DNA of 64,000 nt from Flavobacterium flavigenum (GTDB lineage: Bacteria; Bacteroidota; Bacteroidia; Flavobacteriales; Flavobacteriaceae), in the NCBI RefSeq assembly GCF_027111255.2, contig NZ_CP114285.2, forward strand, positions 4,278,001-4,342,000, written 5' to 3'. Below the pieces are notes generated by a model, which saw only the letters and a program-made list of their open reading frames with translations, ran no database searches and had not been told where the DNA came from. The position numbers and the translations under genes are program-made. Below are positions 10,073-19,255 of this stretch, piece by piece; position 1 is the stretch's first letter; every line of letters begins with the position of its first letter.

Positions 10073-10085
10073 GCATCTTTTTTTA
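10061..10085 (+). terminator. Terminator overlapping the XRE stop codon
   Basis: AAAGATGC (10061-10068) and GCATCTTT (10073-10080) form an 8-bp stem with a TTAG loop, followed by further T residues. The loop and first pairs contain the stop codon. Confidence 0.85.
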
Positions 10086-10375
10086 TTTTAAAATTAAATT
10101 TAAAACGGGTAATTATACGTGGTTTCTTTATATTCCAAAAAACTAATTTGCGGCTTTAAAAAGCAATTATGGAAAACCGTAAAGTAAAGTTAAAACTGTT
10201 TTATATGTTTGTTATTGAAAATTAATCAGTTGATGTCTTAAAATATACAAGATAAAAATGCATTCTAATTATACATTTAAAATTGGGTAGATTGGCGAAT
10301 GTTTCTTTCAGATATAAATAATTTAGGACTCATACTAAAATTATCGCATTTCAAAACGAAATTCACTCTTAGAAA
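10081..10375 (+). other. Intergenic region with a degenerate module C
   Basis: No gene is seen. Around 10166 the sequence GGAAAACCGTAAAGT matches the leader of the 18.7-kb and 28.4-kb genes (GGAAAACCGTAAAAT). From about 10283 to 10331 lies a version of module C: GGGTAGATTGGCGAATGTTT followed by AGATATAAATAATTTAGG. It sits just before the ATPase gene, as module C does before other island genes. Confidence 0.6.
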
Positions 10376-11383
10376 ATGATAACAAAAATAAACCTAAACA
10401 ATGTAGCAAGCTATAAAAGTCCAACGGCTTTAGAAACTGATAAAAAAGTAAATCTAATTTATGGTTTAAATGGAACAGGTAAAAGTACTTTATCAAACTT
10501 TCTTAATAAACAAACTGAAGAAAAATTTAAAAATTGTTCTGTTGACGGATTAGATGAAAATAAAGAAATACTTGTTTACAATCAATCTTTCATTCAAGAA
10601 AACTTTTTTGAACCTGAAAATTTGAAAGGAATTTTTACACTTTCAAAGGAGAATAAAGAAGCAGAAACAAAAATAAGTAATGCTAAAAAAGAAATTGAAA
10701 AACTTGAAATTGAAAAAGAAACAAAAGATAAAGAATTTGTTATTGAGCAATCTTCAATAAATCAAAAAACTGAAAATGCGAAAAATACTGTTTGGAAAAT
10801 CAAAACAGATTATAGCGGTGGTGACAGAGTTCTTGAATTTTGCCTAGAAGGATATAAAGGTTCAAAGGATAATTTATTCAGCTATATTATAGGATTACCC
10901 AAACCAGATCAAAAACCGACAAAAAGTATTGACGACCTAAAAAAAGATTTACAATCTATTTCAGGAAATAATGCAGAAAAATACCCTTATTTGCCTAAAA
11001 TTAGCTTTCCTGCACAAATTGTAGAAAACGAGCCTATATTTACTAAACAAATTGTTGGTAATGAAAATAGTTCTGTATCACAACTAATAAAAGAACTTGG
11101 TAATTCTGATTGGATAAAAACCGGCTTACAATACTTACCTACAGAACCAATAAAAGAAAATGAAATTTGTCCATTTTGTCAAGAAAAAACCATTTCAAAT
11201 ACATTATTAGAAAGTATTAAGAATTATTTTGATGCTTCGTACGAAGCTGATATAAGTTTTTTGAAAGCTTTTTTAGCAGAATATTCACTAATAATAGAAT
11301 CAATTCCAAGTAAAGCAATATTTGAAACAAATCCAAAGTTTGAAACAAACAAAAAGGATTTTGAAATTAAGCGATTAAAATAA
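10376..11383 (+). CDS. Truncated AAA (RloC/PrrC-like, AAA_13) ATPase
   Basis: A 335-residue protein beginning MITKINLNNVASYKS, with Walker A GLNGTGKSTL near residues 31-40, a coiled-coil stretch (~95-135, EKLEIEKETKDKEF), and the CPFC motif near residue 265 typical of RloC/PrrC-type ATPases. Full members are about 700-800 residues; here the second half (signature motif, Walker B and any C-terminal nuclease) is missing. The stop lies 5 bp before the next ATG. It is probably a remnant of an anti-phage anticodon-nuclease-like gene, although a short regulatory form cannot be excluded. Confidence 0.7.
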   Translation: MITKINLNNVASYKSPTALETDKKVNLIYGLNGTGKSTLSNFLNKQTEEKFKNCSVDGLDENKEILVYNQSFIQENFFEPENLKGIFTLSKENKEAETKISNAKKEIEKLEIEKETKDKEFVIEQSSINQKTENAKNTVWKIKTDYSGGDRVLEFCLEGYKGSKDNLFSYIIGLPKPDQKPTKSIDDLKKDLQSISGNNAEKYPYLPKISFPAQIVENEPIFTKQIVGNENSSVSQLIKELGNSDWIKTGLQYLPTEPIKENEICPFCQEKTISNTLLESIKNYFDASYEADISFLKAFLAEYSLIIESIPSKAIFETNPKFETNKKDFEIKRLK

Positions 11384-11388
11384 AATAT

Positions 11389-12618
11389 ATGTTTGAAGAC
11401 TTAAAAGAAATTTGGAGGAATATTGAGCCAAAGGAAAAAAGTTATTTGAAGACAGGTTTGTATATAATATTAATTATTGGCTTTGTATCAGTATTTCTTC
11501 TTCCTTGGCTACTAACGCGAGAAAGTATATCTTATGTCGACTATAATAAAACGGGAGCTATAGGGGATACTATAAACGGGATAGCTGGGCCATTTATAGC
11601 ATTAGCTGGAGCAATTTTAACTTTCTTGGCATTTTATATTCAATATAAAGCCAATTTAGAACAAAGAAATCAATTTACTAAAACAATAAAAAACCAAGAA
11701 AAGGAAACTAGAGAACAACTTATCCAGTATAATAACAATTTAGAAAGACAGAATCAGGAAAAAAAGGAACAAGATAAAGTATGGAAAATTGAAAGATTTG
11801 AAAATCAATTTTATGAAATGATTAGACTTCATAAAGAAAATGTTAATGAAATTTCAATTAACTTAACTACTTCATATTGCATTGGAAAAGAACAATATAT
11901 TAACGTTGTAAAATTAAATGGGAGAGAAGTTTTTAAACATTTACTCGAAGAAATAAATATAATTTATTATATAGCTAAAAGTAGCTATATTAAGAATACA
12001 AGTCCCAATTCTCTTATTAATTATGCATACGGATTATTTTTTCACGGCAATCGGTATGATAAAAAAATAACTATCACTAGTCCTGAAGAGGAAGAGTACA
12101 TCAAATTTATAAATACCATAATTGATATTAATAACGACCATAAATCTACAGACTTAACTCAATTAAAAACTATTGTTGAAAATCATATAGGTTTTAAAAA
12201 TGCTGTAAATTTAAACTTTATATTAGGGCAGGGGCATTCATCATATTTAGCACATTATTATAGGCATTTATATCAAACTGTCAAATTTGTGGCCGACCAA
12301 AATGAAGAATTTATAAGATATAATGAAAAAAGAAAATATCTAAGAATTCTGCGAGCACAACTCTCAAACCAAGAACAGGCAATGTTATTTTATAATTGGA
12401 AATCCAATTTCGGAAAAAATTGGGAAAATGATACAAATCATTATCTAACTGATTATAGAATGATACACAATATTTATAATGAACTTATAATCAAAGATTT
12501 TAATCTTATAAAAATCTTCAATCTAATGCAAGAAGAACCTACTTATAGAGTTGAGGAAGGAAGAGCAAAGGATATGTTATTTGAATTTGAAGATTGGGAA
12601 AAAGAAATTTTAGACTAA
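11389..12618 (+). CDS. Putative phage abortive infection protein (putAbiC family)
   Basis: A 409-residue protein with two N-terminal membrane helices (about 24-44, LYIILIIGFVSVFLLPWLL, and 67-88, GPFIALAGAILTFLAFYIQY). Between them is the GAIGDTINGIAGPF signature of putAbiC proteins. A coiled coil (about 95-140) and a soluble helical domain follow, with FENQFYEMIRLHKENV and a later YFRHLYQ-like stretch (YYRHLYQTVKF). Family members are linked to phage resistance by membrane-located abortive infection. The gene starts 5 bp after the truncated ATPase gene, so the two may be co-transcribed. Confidence 0.85.
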   Translation: MFEDLKEIWRNIEPKEKSYLKTGLYIILIIGFVSVFLLPWLLTRESISYVDYNKTGAIGDTINGIAGPFIALAGAILTFLAFYIQYKANLEQRNQFTKTIKNQEKETREQLIQYNNNLERQNQEKKEQDKVWKIERFENQFYEMIRLHKENVNEISINLTTSYCIGKEQYINVVKLNGREVFKHLLEEINIIYYIAKSSYIKNTSPNSLINYAYGLFFHGNRYDKKITITSPEEEEYIKFINTIIDINNDHKSTDLTQLKTIVENHIGFKNAVNLNFILGQGHSSYLAHYYRHLYQTVKFVADQNEEFIRYNEKRKYLRILRAQLSNQEQAMLFYNWKSNFGKNWENDTNHYLTDYRMIHNIYNELIIKDFNLIKIFNLMQEEPTYRVEEGRAKDMLFEFEDWEKEILD

Positions 12619-12649
12619 ATAATTCTTTGTAATACTTTACAGTTAAATT

Positions 12650-13438
12650 ATGGAAAACTTCGAAGAATTTCAGAATAGATTTGATGATATAACATTCTCT
12701 CTTTCAAGAGATGATATTATGGAGCTTAATAAGTTGGATAATGGACCTTTGAATAATGTAATTAGCCGAATCAATAAGCATTGTTATGGTGTTACCGTTG
12801 TTGATGGGAATAGTCAAATAAATATAGAAATGTTTTATGTGACTAATGACAATGAACTACAAGGTTATATTATTAATTTAATCTTAGATGAAAAGTATTA
12901 TTTTCATCTTTTAATGCGCTTTGCAACCTTTCTTGCAGAACAATTTGAAGATGTAAATGCAATTTCTGCATTTAATACATTTCAAATAAAACTTCGAGGA
13001 TTTTTAGAAAAGTTAGATTTTTTTACTACTACCTCATTAGAATTGAAGCCCTACTTAGGTCAAAATGCTGTTATGGTTTCTACTGGTTCAAGAGGAATTA
13101 AAAATATTATCTTAATTGAACACGCTGATTTTTATAGAGATTTCTTTAATAAAAATTACAAACTTGAAAGAATAAAGAATTCAGAATATGTATACTTGAT
13201 GGTAAATAGTGATTCTGGCTATATCAAAATTGGTACAAGTATAAATCCGCATTATAGAGAAAAAACTCTTCACTCTCAGGAACCAAAAATATTTTTGATT
13301 GCTCAATGGAAGTGCAATAAACATGTTGAAAAACAACTTCACGAAAAATTTAAAGATAAAAGAATTCGAGGAGAATGGTTTAATTTACAATTGAAAGATT
13401 TAAAAAATATAGAAGAATTTATGTCTAATTACAACTAA
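12650..13438 (+). CDS. GIY-YIG nuclease domain protein (T5orf172/Mug113 type)
   Basis: A 262-residue protein. The N-terminal ~175 residues are unrecognised. The C-terminal part from about residue 183 is a GIY-YIG fold of the T5orf172/MUG113 type: YVYLMVNSDSGYIKIGTSIN, then R242-like basic residues, HVEKQLHEKFKDKRIRGEWF and a terminal helix. Such domains nick DNA and occur in phages and defence islands. It follows the putAbiC gene by 31 bp on the same strand and may belong to the same transcript. Confidence 0.85.
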   Translation: MENFEEFQNRFDDITFSLSRDDIMELNKLDNGPLNNVISRINKHCYGVTVVDGNSQINIEMFYVTNDNELQGYIINLILDEKYYFHLLMRFATFLAEQFEDVNAISAFNTFQIKLRGFLEKLDFFTTTSLELKPYLGQNAVMVSTGSRGIKNIILIEHADFYRDFFNKNYKLERIKNSEYVYLMVNSDSGYIKIGTSINPHYREKTLHSQEPKIFLIAQWKCNKHVEKQLHEKFKDKRIRGEWFNLQLKDLKNIEEFMSNYN

Positions 13439-13556
13439 TCATGATTTAAAAAATGTTGTATTTTATAATCTCAATTTTATTTTTTGTAATGAAAGAAGTC
13501 AATGTATTTATTTGAACTCAGTTATACTCTAAAAATTAATTATAACCTTCTAGGGA

Positions 13557-14690
13557 ATGAACCAAAAAGAATATTTCAAAATAAGTGAACAAAAAAAACT
13601 TCCTGCTAGATGCCCTATATTACAATATTGTACAAGAAGAGCTTACACGATATATTTTTTTAATGATTTATCAGGAGGAGAGACTAAAAGTATTGTAGAA
13701 ATTCTTCAAAAAGAGGATTTACTAATCTCTGATTTTACAGATAAATCTATAAAAATAATAGGAGAAATGCCTTCATATATAAATGGAAGACATTATAAAG
13801 TCTACGAAAATTTTTGCCCAGAAATTAACTTATTCGATCCAATTGGATTCAGATATTCTAGAAAAACGGCTAGTTCAAGTGGAGAGTGGGATGATTTAAG
13901 AAAAGTTAAATTCAAAAATTTAGACTATAAACATTATAGCGAATGCTCAGAGTTTTCTAAAATTCAATTTGAGAGAAATATAAATAGAAGAAATATGGCA
14001 GATAAAAGGAAAAACCCAACTTATAGGCAAAAAGTTAGGCTTTTGCAAGAATCAAAGAATAAATGTGCTTTTTGTGCTTTTTCGGATGCAGGAAGAATCC
14101 AGTTTCATCATATTGATGAAAATTCAGCAAATACAATATTAGAAAATTTAATTTCAGTTTGCCCAAACTGTCATTCACTGATTGGAGAAAAAGCAATCAC
14201 AGAAAAAGAGGTACTGATTAAAAAAGAAAATCTAAAGAATGATTATTTATTAAGCTTGAAGGAATATAAATCAAGTATTGAAATATCAAACAGTACATTA
14301 AATACGCCAATTTTAGGAAATAATAACGTAGTTAATTTGACTATAAAAAGTGCTCAAAAAAAAATAATCCAAAAATATCCAGAAGGATCTATTGGACAAA
14401 ATGTTATTATGTATGGCTATTCTAAATATTTAGCAGATAGATATTCTGAATTTAAAAATTTTGAATTAAAATCTAAAGGACAAGTTTTTAACTATGCAAG
14501 TTTTTATGGAAAGGTAAAAAAGGATTTTAAATCGGGAGGATTTTTTCATATTCCTCAAACTCGTTTTTTAGAATTAACATCATATTTGCAAAGAAATATT
14601 GATAGAACTGTTTTAGCAAAAATAAATAAAAGTAAAGGTGTTACACGAAATTATATTTCATTAGAAGATTACCAATCAGAAAACAAATAA
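13557..14690 (+). CDS. HNH endonuclease domain protein
   Basis: A 377-residue protein. The central HNH/zinc motif spans about residues 169-206: CAFC, then IQFHHIDENSAN (His pair), then NLISVCPNCHSLI. The first part (1-140) contains YINGRHYKVYENFCPEIN and looks like a DNA- or substrate-recognition segment. The C-terminal ~110 residues are unrecognised. It is probably a DNA endonuclease; restriction or defence is suggested by the neighbours. It is followed by a full A-B-C repeat. Confidence 0.88.
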   Translation: MNQKEYFKISEQKKLPARCPILQYCTRRAYTIYFFNDLSGGETKSIVEILQKEDLLISDFTDKSIKIIGEMPSYINGRHYKVYENFCPEINLFDPIGFRYSRKTASSSGEWDDLRKVKFKNLDYKHYSECSEFSKIQFERNINRRNMADKRKNPTYRQKVRLLQESKNKCAFCAFSDAGRIQFHHIDENSANTILENLISVCPNCHSLIGEKAITEKEVLIKKENLKNDYLLSLKEYKSSIEISNSTLNTPILGNNNVVNLTIKSAQKKIIQKYPEGSIGQNVIMYGYSKYLADRYSEFKNFELKSKGQVFNYASFYGKVKKDFKSGGFFHIPQTRFLELTSYLQRNIDRTVLAKINKSKGVTRNYISLEDYQSENK

Positions 14691-14762
14691 TTAATTTGTA
14701 ATTGAAAGTTATTTATTGACATAATCCAAACCTGCTCTCAGAAGTGTTCCTAATGAAACGCT

Positions 14763-14795
14763 GTGCAAAGTCGGAGACGTTTGCACAATTTTTTT
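14763..14795 (+). terminator. Module A terminator (copy 1)
   Basis: GTGCAAA (14763-14769) pairs with TTTGCAC (14780-14786), with GTC/GAC extending the stem, followed by AA and seven T residues. In other copies the inner bases are swapped (GTGCAAACGTC..GACTTTGCAC), so the hairpin is kept while the loop side varies. Confidence 0.8.
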
Positions 14796-14897
14796 AATGT
14801 TTTTGTAAATTCAAAACCTCTTAAAGGCTCCCGACTTTAAATAACTGTTTTGTGTAATTTGGTTTAATTGAAAGAGTAGAGGCAACCAATTATTCTT

Positions 14898-14930
14898 TTG
14901 ATCGTTTGTAATCTTTTTTGGTTATTTTTG
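14898..14930 (+). promoter_or_regulatory. Module B promoter (copy 1)
   Basis: TTG (14898-14900), 22 bp, then TATTTTTG (14923-14930). This fits the Bacteroidota primary sigma consensus TTG-N17-23-TAnnTTTG. It would drive the tandem PD-(D/E)XK gene with a ~70-nt leader containing module C. Confidence 0.7.
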
Positions 14931-15009
14931 AGAAGATATAAAACGAAACCTAAGTAGATATGAGAATATTTGTTTCGCATATACAGGTTGGTGATATAAA
15001 TATACTACA

Positions 15010-15930
15010 ATGAATCATATAAGTTTAAAGGAGGCACATATCATTCAAAAAGTAAATCGTGTTTTATCGGATATTGGTTTTGACGTAAAAATAATTGAAT
15101 ATATTGGGTCTACACCAAGTCCAGATTTAGTTGCAGAAAAAATTGTAGACAATAAAATTTATAAAATTGCTATTGAAATAAAAGGCGATTCAGGTCAAAG
15201 AAAAGCATTAGCTAATGGAGTTGAAACACTTAATAGAATTCAATTACGAAATAAATATGATAAATTGCTATTAATCATTCCTAATCAAATTTCTTTTAAA
15301 TCAAGTTATAAAAGATTAAAATATAAGAATTTAAAATACAATCCTGCGGGAATAGAAATTATTGATGTCGAAGGCCTGGACAAATGGGCCAATAGTCTTC
15401 CTACGAAAGAGGAAATTAATAATGTTATATTTTACATTAGACAATTAAATAGAAATTTGATTAAACTTATCTCTGAAAATGCAAATAACTTGAAAATGTT
15501 AGAATGGCGTGATTTAGAAAGAGTAATTGCTGAAATATTTGAAGGTTTAGGTTTTGAGGTGACTTTAACGCCTTCAAGCAAAGATGGAGGAAAAGATATC
15601 ATTTTGGAGTGCAAAATAAATGCCATTTCTAAAACATTTATTGTAGAAATAAAACACTGGAGAAGTCAACAAAAAGTTGGTAAATTGGCGGTAAAAGAGT
15701 TTAGCCAAATAATAATTAACGAAAAAAGAGAAAAAGGACTTTTTTTATCTACCTATGGCTTTACTAATAATTACTTTGAAAGCTTAACTGAAAGAGAAAG
15801 AAAATTGGTTCATTTTGGTGATCAAGGTAAAATTGTTGAACTATGCAAAAAGTATGAAAGAGTAAAAGGTGGAATATTGAATCCAGTTGATACTTTTGAA
15901 GAAATGTTGTTTGAAAATACTTTACAATAA
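15010..15930 (+). CDS. Tandem PD-(D/E)XK (Mrr-like) restriction endonuclease
   Basis: A 306-residue protein with what look like two nuclease folds. The N-terminal one (about 1-125) has D39 in PSPDLVAEK and E56-x-K58 in IAIEIKGDSG. The C-terminal Mrr-type one (about 160-270) has LEWRDLERVIAEIFEGLGFE, D196 in DGGKDIILE, E213-x-K215 in VEIKHWRSQ, then GLFLSTYGFT. Mrr enzymes cut modified DNA; the duplicated core is unusual. It has its own promoter repeat upstream and a hairpin downstream, so it appears monocistronic. Confidence 0.85.
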   Translation: MNHISLKEAHIIQKVNRVLSDIGFDVKIIEYIGSTPSPDLVAEKIVDNKIYKIAIEIKGDSGQRKALANGVETLNRIQLRNKYDKLLLIIPNQISFKSSYKRLKYKNLKYNPAGIEIIDVEGLDKWANSLPTKEEINNVIFYIRQLNRNLIKLISENANNLKMLEWRDLERVIAEIFEGLGFEVTLTPSSKDGGKDIILECKINAISKTFIVEIKHWRSQQKVGKLAVKEFSQIIINEKREKGLFLSTYGFTNNYFESLTERERKLVHFGDQGKIVELCKKYERVKGGILNPVDTFEEMLFENTLQ

Positions 15931-16159
15931 TATCCTCTGGCTGGCGCGAGTGTCACACTCGTGCACACAATCAAAATCAATGAAACTTTCTATACTTTAA
16001 GAGTAAATATTTAAATATTCGGCTTTATTGTTTGTAATCTTTTTTGGTTATTTTTGAAAATATATAAACGTAATAAACATTCGTATAAATACCCAATTTC
16101 GGGTAGAGTTTCGCAACTTTAACTGCATATAAATAATTTAGGCACAAGCTATAAGGACT
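15931..16159 (+). promoter_or_regulatory. Intergenic: hairpin, module B promoter, module C and cassette boundary
   Basis: CGCGAGTG-TCA-CACTCGTG (15945-15963) is a hairpin but lacks a long T tail. A module B promoter follows: TTG 16028-16030, 18 bp, TATTTTTG 16049-16056. Then comes a divergent module C ending GCATATAAATAATTTA. TTAGGCAC (16138-16145) is repeated in inverted form after the downstream gene (GTGCCTAA 16939-16946). Confidence 0.65.
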
Positions 16160-16927
16160 ATGAATAAAAGAATTTCCAAAATATCGAATGATGTACAAGA
16201 CAGAAATTCTGTTGCTTGGAAAAAACTATGTGAATACATTGATCAGGTTGCTGAAAACGGAACCGACGAGTTTGTTCCGAGAGAAGCTCTTGGAGACGAA
16301 TTGTTTGCTAAAATTTTCACTCTTCCGGAGTCAATCATAAAACTTAAAAAAGTTAAGAAAATTGGACTTTATGGAAGTAATCTGAAGAGGATTCCGCCTG
16401 AAATTGGACAAATGGAATCGCTTGAGTTTTTCGACCCGTATACTTCTTATGACTTACATTGGTTTCCATTCGAGATTTATAAGTGTAAAAAACTAAAAGA
16501 CAGTCGAATCAGCACGAGAGCACTTTATGGGAATTATAAAAACCGAATGGGATTTCCAAAACTTGACCACAATCCAGTTAGATATTATGGAGACAATTTA
16601 AAATGTAGTGTCTGCGAAAAGAAGCTAACATACGAAACAACCAACCAGATGTGGATTACTGCACACGTCGGCACTGATACAATACCAATGCTTGCTAATT
16701 TATGCTCAAAAGATTGTGAGCAGGAATTGCCTAAACCACCAAAAAATTATGTTAATTTTCCACATAAAGGCGGAGCTGATTTAAAACAGCCAGATATGGA
16801 TGAGTTTGACTACATAAGGGCCAATTATCGAGCTGTAACTCTTGAAGAAATTGAGTCTGGTAAAAAAGAAACTAAGAATGGAAAACTGAAACTTTTGAAA
16901 TTAATTAGAAAGATTTGGGAAAAATAA
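16160..16927 (+). CDS. Leucine-rich-repeat-like protein with cysteine pairs
   Basis: A 255-residue protein. Residues ~55-105 contain two LRR-like turns (LKKVKKIGLYGSNLKRIPPE, IGQMESLEFFDP). A segment with CSVC (about residues 152-155) and C-SKDC (near 194) could bind zinc, in between which lies WITAHVGTDTIPMLANL. The C-terminus is acidic then basic. The fold suggests protein-protein binding; no enzyme motif is seen. The gene is enclosed by an 8-bp inverted repeat (16138-16145 and 16939-16946), the clearest cassette-like unit together with 21296-22348. Confidence 0.6.
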   Translation: MNKRISKISNDVQDRNSVAWKKLCEYIDQVAENGTDEFVPREALGDELFAKIFTLPESIIKLKKVKKIGLYGSNLKRIPPEIGQMESLEFFDPYTSYDLHWFPFEIYKCKKLKDSRISTRALYGNYKNRMGFPKLDHNPVRYYGDNLKCSVCEKKLTYETTNQMWITAHVGTDTIPMLANLCSKDCEQELPKPPKNYVNFPHKGGADLKQPDMDEFDYIRANYRAVTLEEIESGKKETKNGKLKLLKLIRKIWEK

Positions 16928-16950
16928 AGGAAAAACCAGTGCCTAACAGT

Positions 16951-17040
16951 GTCCCAATTGGCGCTCGTTTGCAACGAGTGCCACTTAAATTGTTATCCCA
17001 AAAGTAGCGTTTGCAACGCGGCCAAAAATAATATTTTGAG
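16951..17040 (+). repeat. Module D double hairpin (copy 1)
   Basis: Two stem-loops, each with a TGC loop: GGCGCTCGTT-TGC-AACGAGTGCC and, after ACTTAAATTGTTATCCCAAA, AGCGTT-TGC-AACGCGGCC. The same pair recurs at 20948, 22461 and 30429 and, decayed, near 35285. It has the look of a paired extragenic palindrome. The rest of the gap to 17201 is AT-rich, with no recognised promoter. Confidence 0.8.
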
Positions 17041-17201
17041 CTTACACTACTGTTAAAACATTTTACAGGTGAGCGGTATTTTGAAATTTAATTTATACAT
17101 TTGTATTATAATTAGGTGCTAAAAGGCAGTTTTTCAGCATTCTACCTTAAACCTGAATTAAAGAAAGCAGTTTTTACCGGAAAGCTGCCATAAGTATTCT
17201 A

Positions 17202-17498
17202 ATGGAAAAAAGTATTAATATAGCACAGGTTTTCCCAAAACATCTTTTCTGGGATATGGATCTTGATAAACTTGATTTTATCGAAGATAAGGCTATTATT
17301 ATACCAAGGGCACTCTATGCCACCACTTCAGAGACATTTGAAGATGATATTTTAAAACTCGAACAGATTTATGATCGTTCTGAAATTGTTTCGAATCTTC
17401 AAAACACTAAACAGAACATCAGCAATATGGTATGCCGTAAGGTATCCGAAAGATATAATATTCCATCTTTCAGCAGATATAGTCTTGTTGGAATATGA
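17202..17498 (+). CDS. DUF6922-like antitoxin of an AbiE-type pair
   Basis: A 98-residue protein with the FPKHLFWDMDLDKLDFIEDK opening characteristic of small DUF6922-type proteins, followed by IIIPRALY and an HTH-like C-terminal region (QNISNMVCRKVSERYNIPSF). These proteins are regularly encoded just before AbiEii nucleotidyltransferases and are the presumed antitoxin and repressor. It overlaps the next gene by 4 bp (ATGA). Confidence 0.75.
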   Translation: MEKSINIAQVFPKHLFWDMDLDKLDFIEDKAIIIPRALYATTSETFEDDILKLEQIYDRSEIVSNLQNTKQNISNMVCRKVSERYNIPSFSRYSLVGI

Positions 17499-18256
17499 GC
17501 GCAGTCTCTCCCGTCCTAAGAAAAACCATTCAGGAGTTATTTACACTTCCTTCCTTAGAGAAATTTGGTTTGGGAGGTGGAACCAATTTAGCTTTGCAGT
17601 ATAATCATAGAATATCAGACGATATCGATTTATTCTGCCATGAAATAATAGGTTTAGCAGGTTATGAACAAATTATAAATGAGGTTAAAGGTTTATATGG
17701 CGAAAAAGTATTCGGCATAAGTTTTCCCTGCGATATAAACGACCAGTTTACATTTTTAAGGTTTTTTCTTAAGGCAGACGGACTGACCATCAAAGTCGAA
17801 GTAATACAGAACATGAAGCATCTGGATCCAATAGAAGTAACAGAAGGTATACGGGTGTTCTCTAAGAAAGATATTGGGCTTTATAAACTTTCGTGCGCTG
17901 TTAATCGCGGAAGCAAAAAAGATATTTACGATTTAGATTTCATTACCAATGATATCCCATTAATTAAACTCTATCAACTGCTCCAATCCAAAACCGAACG
18001 CTATTGCGAACCTGAAGATAAATCAATTTTTGATCTGGACGGTGTATGCGCAGTAAAACATCCCGAAAAACTTCTGGATTTTGACAATATTCCTACTTCT
18101 GCCAATATTCCGGCACATACACATGATAGCATTAACATCATAGAAGGAGGCAAAACTTTTGCTGTGGCCAAAATTGAATGGCGTAGTAAAATGAGAAGGC
18201 TTTATGAATATTTAGGCCTTCAGTTTCCTGGCCCAAAAGGCATTTCAATCAGATAG
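17495..18256 (+). CDS. AbiEii/AbiGii-type nucleotidyltransferase toxin
   Basis: A 253-residue protein. The nucleotidyltransferase core lies near residues 24-50: FGLGGGTNLALQYNHRISDD then DLF, with GG and the D-x-D pair in place. LKADGLTIKVEVIQN and KKDIGLYKLSCAVNRGSKKD, which carry the next conserved acidic and basic residues, follow. Family toxins add nucleotides to target RNAs and can cause abortive infection. It is translationally coupled to the DUF6922-like gene. A module A repeat starts 13 bp downstream. Confidence 0.87.
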   Translation: MSAVSPVLRKTIQELFTLPSLEKFGLGGGTNLALQYNHRISDDIDLFCHEIIGLAGYEQIINEVKGLYGEKVFGISFPCDINDQFTFLRFFLKADGLTIKVEVIQNMKHLDPIEVTEGIRVFSKKDIGLYKLSCAVNRGSKKDIYDLDFITNDIPLIKLYQLLQSKTERYCEPEDKSIFDLDGVCAVKHPEKLLDFDNIPTSANIPAHTHDSINIIEGGKTFAVAKIEWRSKMRRLYEYLGLQFPGPKGISIR

Positions 18257-18269
18257 GAAATTCCTCGTT

Positions 18270-19255
18270 CCCCGCAGTGTTCCTAATGAAACGCTGGCAT
18301 ATGTCTTCGACTTTGCACAATTTTTTTAATGTTTTTATAAATTCAAAACCTCTTAAAGTCTCCCGACTTTAAATAACTGTTTTTGTAATTTGGTTTTATT
18401 GAGTAGAGTAGAGCTAAGCAATTATTCTCCTGCTCTCCGAAGGGCTCTTAAAAGTTACACAAACGTCTTTTTAGATTTTACGGATAAACAAGTCTATTTT
18501 AAAAACTTTTTAAAATTGCTAAAGTACTGAAAGTTGAAAATAGGTATTTACACTTGATTCATTTTTTAGTAAAGAACTATTTTGGCTTTCAAAATCTATT
18601 AAATGTGGAAAACCGTAAAATGGAATAAAAATAGTTTTGCATTTTTGATAAAAAGTTAGTTAAACTCTTTATTGACAAAAAAATAAAATCCATTTTCGAA
18701 AAATTCAACGAATATTCAAATTTATCAATGAGATACATTCCTAATTTAATCCCAGAAAAATCACAAGTATTAAAGGAATATTTTAAAGAAAATATTCATG
18801 CTAAAAAAACATCAAATTCATTTCAGCTATTTTCATCATGGCTTGGTGGTATATTTTTTTTACTTTTTGCATTGAGTACATTAAAACATCCATTATTGAC
18901 ACTAATTTTAGGGTTTATTGGTTTTGTTCTCATACCACCAGGTCACAATTATATTGAGAAAAAATTTAGATTTTGTTTTACTACAAAGATAAAATCCATT
19001 TTAACTTGCGGTCTTTTCTTGTTTTCTATTCCTATTCTGGAGCATTACAATGCCATCGACAAAAAAGAAGCGCAGCAATTAAAGCTTAAAAAAGAGAAGG
19101 AAGAAAAACTTAGGTTAATAGCCGAAAGAAAAGAGCAAATTAGAAATGATAGTTTGATTTTTTATATTAATGCAAGTTCAAAACTAGCAGATAATCATAA
19201 AACTAACGAAGCCTCAAAAAAACTCGAAAAAGCAAATTCTTTTGCAAAATTACCC
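18270..19255 (+). repeat. ~986-bp direct duplication, copy 1 (truncates a gene)
   Basis: From CCCCGCAGTGTTCC to TTGCAAAATTACCC the sequence is nearly identical to 27928-28914 (offset 9658-9659 bases). It includes a module A repeat (18270-18430), a 300-bp leader and the first ~176 codons of the downstream gene. At the right end copy 1 switches abruptly to another module A (GCTGTCCGAAGTGTTCT). The leader contains GGAAAACCGTAAAAT and a TAGTTTTG -7-like element (18632-18639). Confidence 0.9.

Larger units (their letters stand above)
14732..14992 (+). repeat. Intergenic composite repeat, modules A+B+C (copy 1)
   Basis: The segment runs from GCTCTCAGAAGTGTTCC through a terminator hairpin (module A), a conserved stretch with CCCGACTTTAAATAACTG, the promoter module B (GAGTAGAGGCAACCAATTAT to TATTTTTG), and a shortened module C with TTTGTTTCGCATATACAGGT. 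Nearly the same order recurs at 19256-19543 and 20321-20606. It separates the HNH gene from the tandem-nuclease gene, giving each its own terminator and promoter. Confidence 0.85.

Noticed and set aside
17371..17604. Separate 77-residue gene
   Set aside because: It overlaps the antitoxin/toxin junction in another frame and has no family resemblance.
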